Of a stretch of 64,000 bases of DNA, positions 62,777 to 64,000 are shown one piece after another (within the stretch, counting starts at the first letter, position 1; the number at the start of each line of letters is the position of its first letter). The translations under genes were made by a program, and so were the position numbers. Origin of the DNA: Aquificota bacterium (lineage in GTDB: Bacteria > Aquificota > Aquificia > Aquificales > Hydrogenothermaceae); contig JAADDZ010000020.1 in NCBI GenBank assembly GCA_013153635.1, positions 1 through 64,000 of the forward strand. Reading direction: 5' to 3'. The notes under the pieces are model-generated. The model did not search any database. It was not told where the DNA came from and saw nothing but the letters and a program-made list of their open reading frames with translations.

Positions 62777-64000
62777 TTAAAATCTCCTTATTGTCTTTTT
62801 CTACACACTGCATAAGCTTCTCTGAAATATCAGGAATCGCGGCTCTAACTCTAACCCATGCAGATAACATAGGTATTCCTATAGGATTTTCTATAAACTC
62901 TTTCTCTGCTAACTTTAGAGCTTCTACAAAAGCTTCTACAGCTTCTATCTCTCCATGTCTATCGTATTCTAGACCGTTTATCAGGGATAAGGCGTTGTAC
63001 TTTTCTACTGCTATTCGTGATTCTTGTAGGTATGTGGTTAATAGTGTTCTGAAAAATGATTCAGACATGATTATTCCATCATGGCTCAAAACTCTAAACA
63101 GGGTTTTGGATATATCTTTTGCCATTCTGATTAAACCTGTCTCTGGTTTTTCTTTTTTTAGCTCTTGATGTTTATGTTCATAAGTTTCCATTATCTCTAC
63201 TTGACATATTCTATTCACTGAAGTGTTCTGGTATACTTCACTTAACATAGAAACTTCTAGTCCCCAAGTGGGAGATATTCTTATACCTCTAGCCAAAGTT
63301 CTTATAAATGCAAACTCACCTGCCAAAGCATATCTAAAACTATCTAGGTACTCTAAGAACTCTAAGTCTTTTTCTCTAACGAGCTTTTTTAAGGCTCTTA
63401 TCAATGGGGTATAGAACAGTCTAGTAACTCTTCCATATAATTTGTTTGTAACTCTTGCGTAGTATCCCTTGCTAAACTCAAAATCTAAAGCTGGGTGTAC
63501 CACTGGATATACGAGTCTAGCTAAGAGTTCTCTAGAATAGTTAACGATGTCAGAATCGTGCAAAGCGATAGCGTATGCTGATGTATCAGACAGAATATAT
63601 CCCAAAGTTAGCCATACAGAACGACCTTTTCCGGGAAAGTCCACTTTGAAACCTGCTTCTCTTAGCTCCTTGTACAGCTTTTGTAGTCTAGGACCATCAT
63701 GCCATACTATCTTTGTTTCTACTGGGAGAGAGGATAGCATATGCTTCGCTTTTTTGAACTGTTCTTTGTCTGCTTTATCTAGAGAAACTACAATACGGTA
63801 CAAATAGTCTGCTCCTTTTAACTCTTGTATAATCTTAGGCATAGCTGGTCCTTCAAATTCTGAATAAAGAGCTGGTAATAGAAGTACTATATTTCTTCGT
63901 CTTTTTGCAAAAGTCCTCAATTCATCTTCTAGCTGTTCTAAAGGTCTTTTATTTAGCTTTTGTAAAGTAGTGATAACCCCATTTTGAAAAAAATCAGCCA
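62769..64000 (-). CDS. GpgS-like glycosyltransferase (5' partial)
   Basis: The frame continues past TTG 63920 to the window edge: the first visible residues are ADFFQNGVITTLQKLNKRPLEQL. Bases 63999-64000 are CA, so a T next would make an ATG one base outside; about 410 residues are then complete. LLLPALYSEFEGPAMPKIIQEL and the metal-binding HDSDIV are typical of the glucosyl-3-phosphoglycerate synthase-like group, which makes compatible solutes such as glucosylglycerate, known in Persephonella. Phosphoglycerate as acceptor is not proven. The fold core ends near residue 260, followed by a helical tail. Confidence 0.7.
   Translation of the reverse strand, partial: ADFFQNGVITTLQKLNKRPLEQLEDELRTFAKRRRNIVLLLPALYSEFEGPAMPKIIQELKGADYLYRIVVSLDKADKEQFKKAKHMLSSLPVETKIVWHDGPRLQKLYKELREAGFKVDFPGKGRSVWLTLGYILSDTSAYAIALHDSDIVNYSRELLARLVYPVVHPALDFEFSKGYYARVTNKLYGRVTRLFYTPLIRALKKLVREKDLEFLEYLDSFRYALAGEFAFIRTLARGIRISPTWGLEVSMLSEVYQNTSVNRICQVEIMETYEHKHQELKKEKPETGLIRMAKDISKTLFRVLSHDGIIMSESFFRTLLTTYLQESRIAVEKYNALSLINGLEYDRHGEIEAVEAFVEALKLAEKEFIENPIGIPMLSAWVRVRAAIPDISEKLMQCVEKDNKEILNG

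Noticed and set aside
1-64000. CRISPR arrays, tRNA or rRNA genes, prophage or transposase genes, replication origin
   Set aside because: No spaced identical repeats, cloverleaf-sized gaps with T-loop signature, phage structural genes, or dnaA/DnaA-box cluster were seen. All gaps are under 200 bases and mostly explained.

Overview
This window reads as a low-GC, Gram-negative, motile bacterial chromosome, most likely a member of the Aquificales near Sulfurihydrogenibium or Persephonella. That is an inference from gene content: a futalosine-type menaquinone gene (mqnC), a stand-alone 5'-3' exonuclease instead of a PolA fusion, phosphoenolpyruvate synthase, split GlyQ/GlyS, a large DUF505 protein, a GpgS-like glycosyltransferase, a PilMNOQ secretin cluster and a heptosyltransferase. 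No rRNA or tRNA gene, CRISPR array, insertion sequence or replication origin was found. No gene-free stretch exceeds 300 bases; the longest gaps (about 110-170 bases) hold promoters, operator-like palindromes and terminators.

Layout. 1-950: debris of an Rpn-type nuclease (three tandem copies of its C-terminal tail) facing a HEPN gene. 958-4133: E2, E1-beta and E1-alpha of a 2-oxoacid dehydrogenase on the minus strand, behind a good sigma-70 promoter. 4202-6746: tandem ExeA/GspA-like membrane ATPases with SH3b ends. 6821-10824: hemB, an exported unknown, 5'-3' exonuclease, nth and an NrnA-like phosphoesterase. 10955-18530: a PAS/MCP-like protein, an epimerase-like gene, amrS, a diguanylate cyclase, a DnaC-like ATPase, hisB, an unusual HTH-NosL metal-sensor-like protein and a methyltransferase. 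18542-26027: murF convergent with a minus-strand operon of nitrilase, uppS, cdsA, ilvD, metK and small genes. 26196-28142: DUF505 protein behind a consensus promoter. 28136-34417: mqnC and the pilM-N-O-(P)-Q cluster with a lipoprotein. 34567-41060: hemE-glyQ-glyS-ppsA. 41545-44781: PilZ-motA-motB-motB. 44838-50468: AddB-like nuclease, PolB-type exonuclease, uvrB. 50452-59542: glycosyltransferases and a methyltransferase beside fliC-flaG-fliD-fliS. 59665-64000: monooxygenase-like protein, heptosyltransferase, rsgA, prohibitin-like protein and a GpgS-like glycosyltransferase cut by the window edge.

How it fits together. The most interesting signal is a set of sigma-28-like promoters (TAA[A/T], N15-16, NCCGATAA-like) before fliC, both flanking GT2 genes, the PilZ-motAB cluster and the soluble MCP-like gene. 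This suggests one flagellar regulon that also includes a flagellin-modification island. The HTH-NosL fusion regulator, the duplicated ATPase pair (one with a changed Walker B) and the DUF505 protein are further candidates for undescribed biology. Two plus-strand intrinsic terminators lie inside the coding ends of convergent genes.
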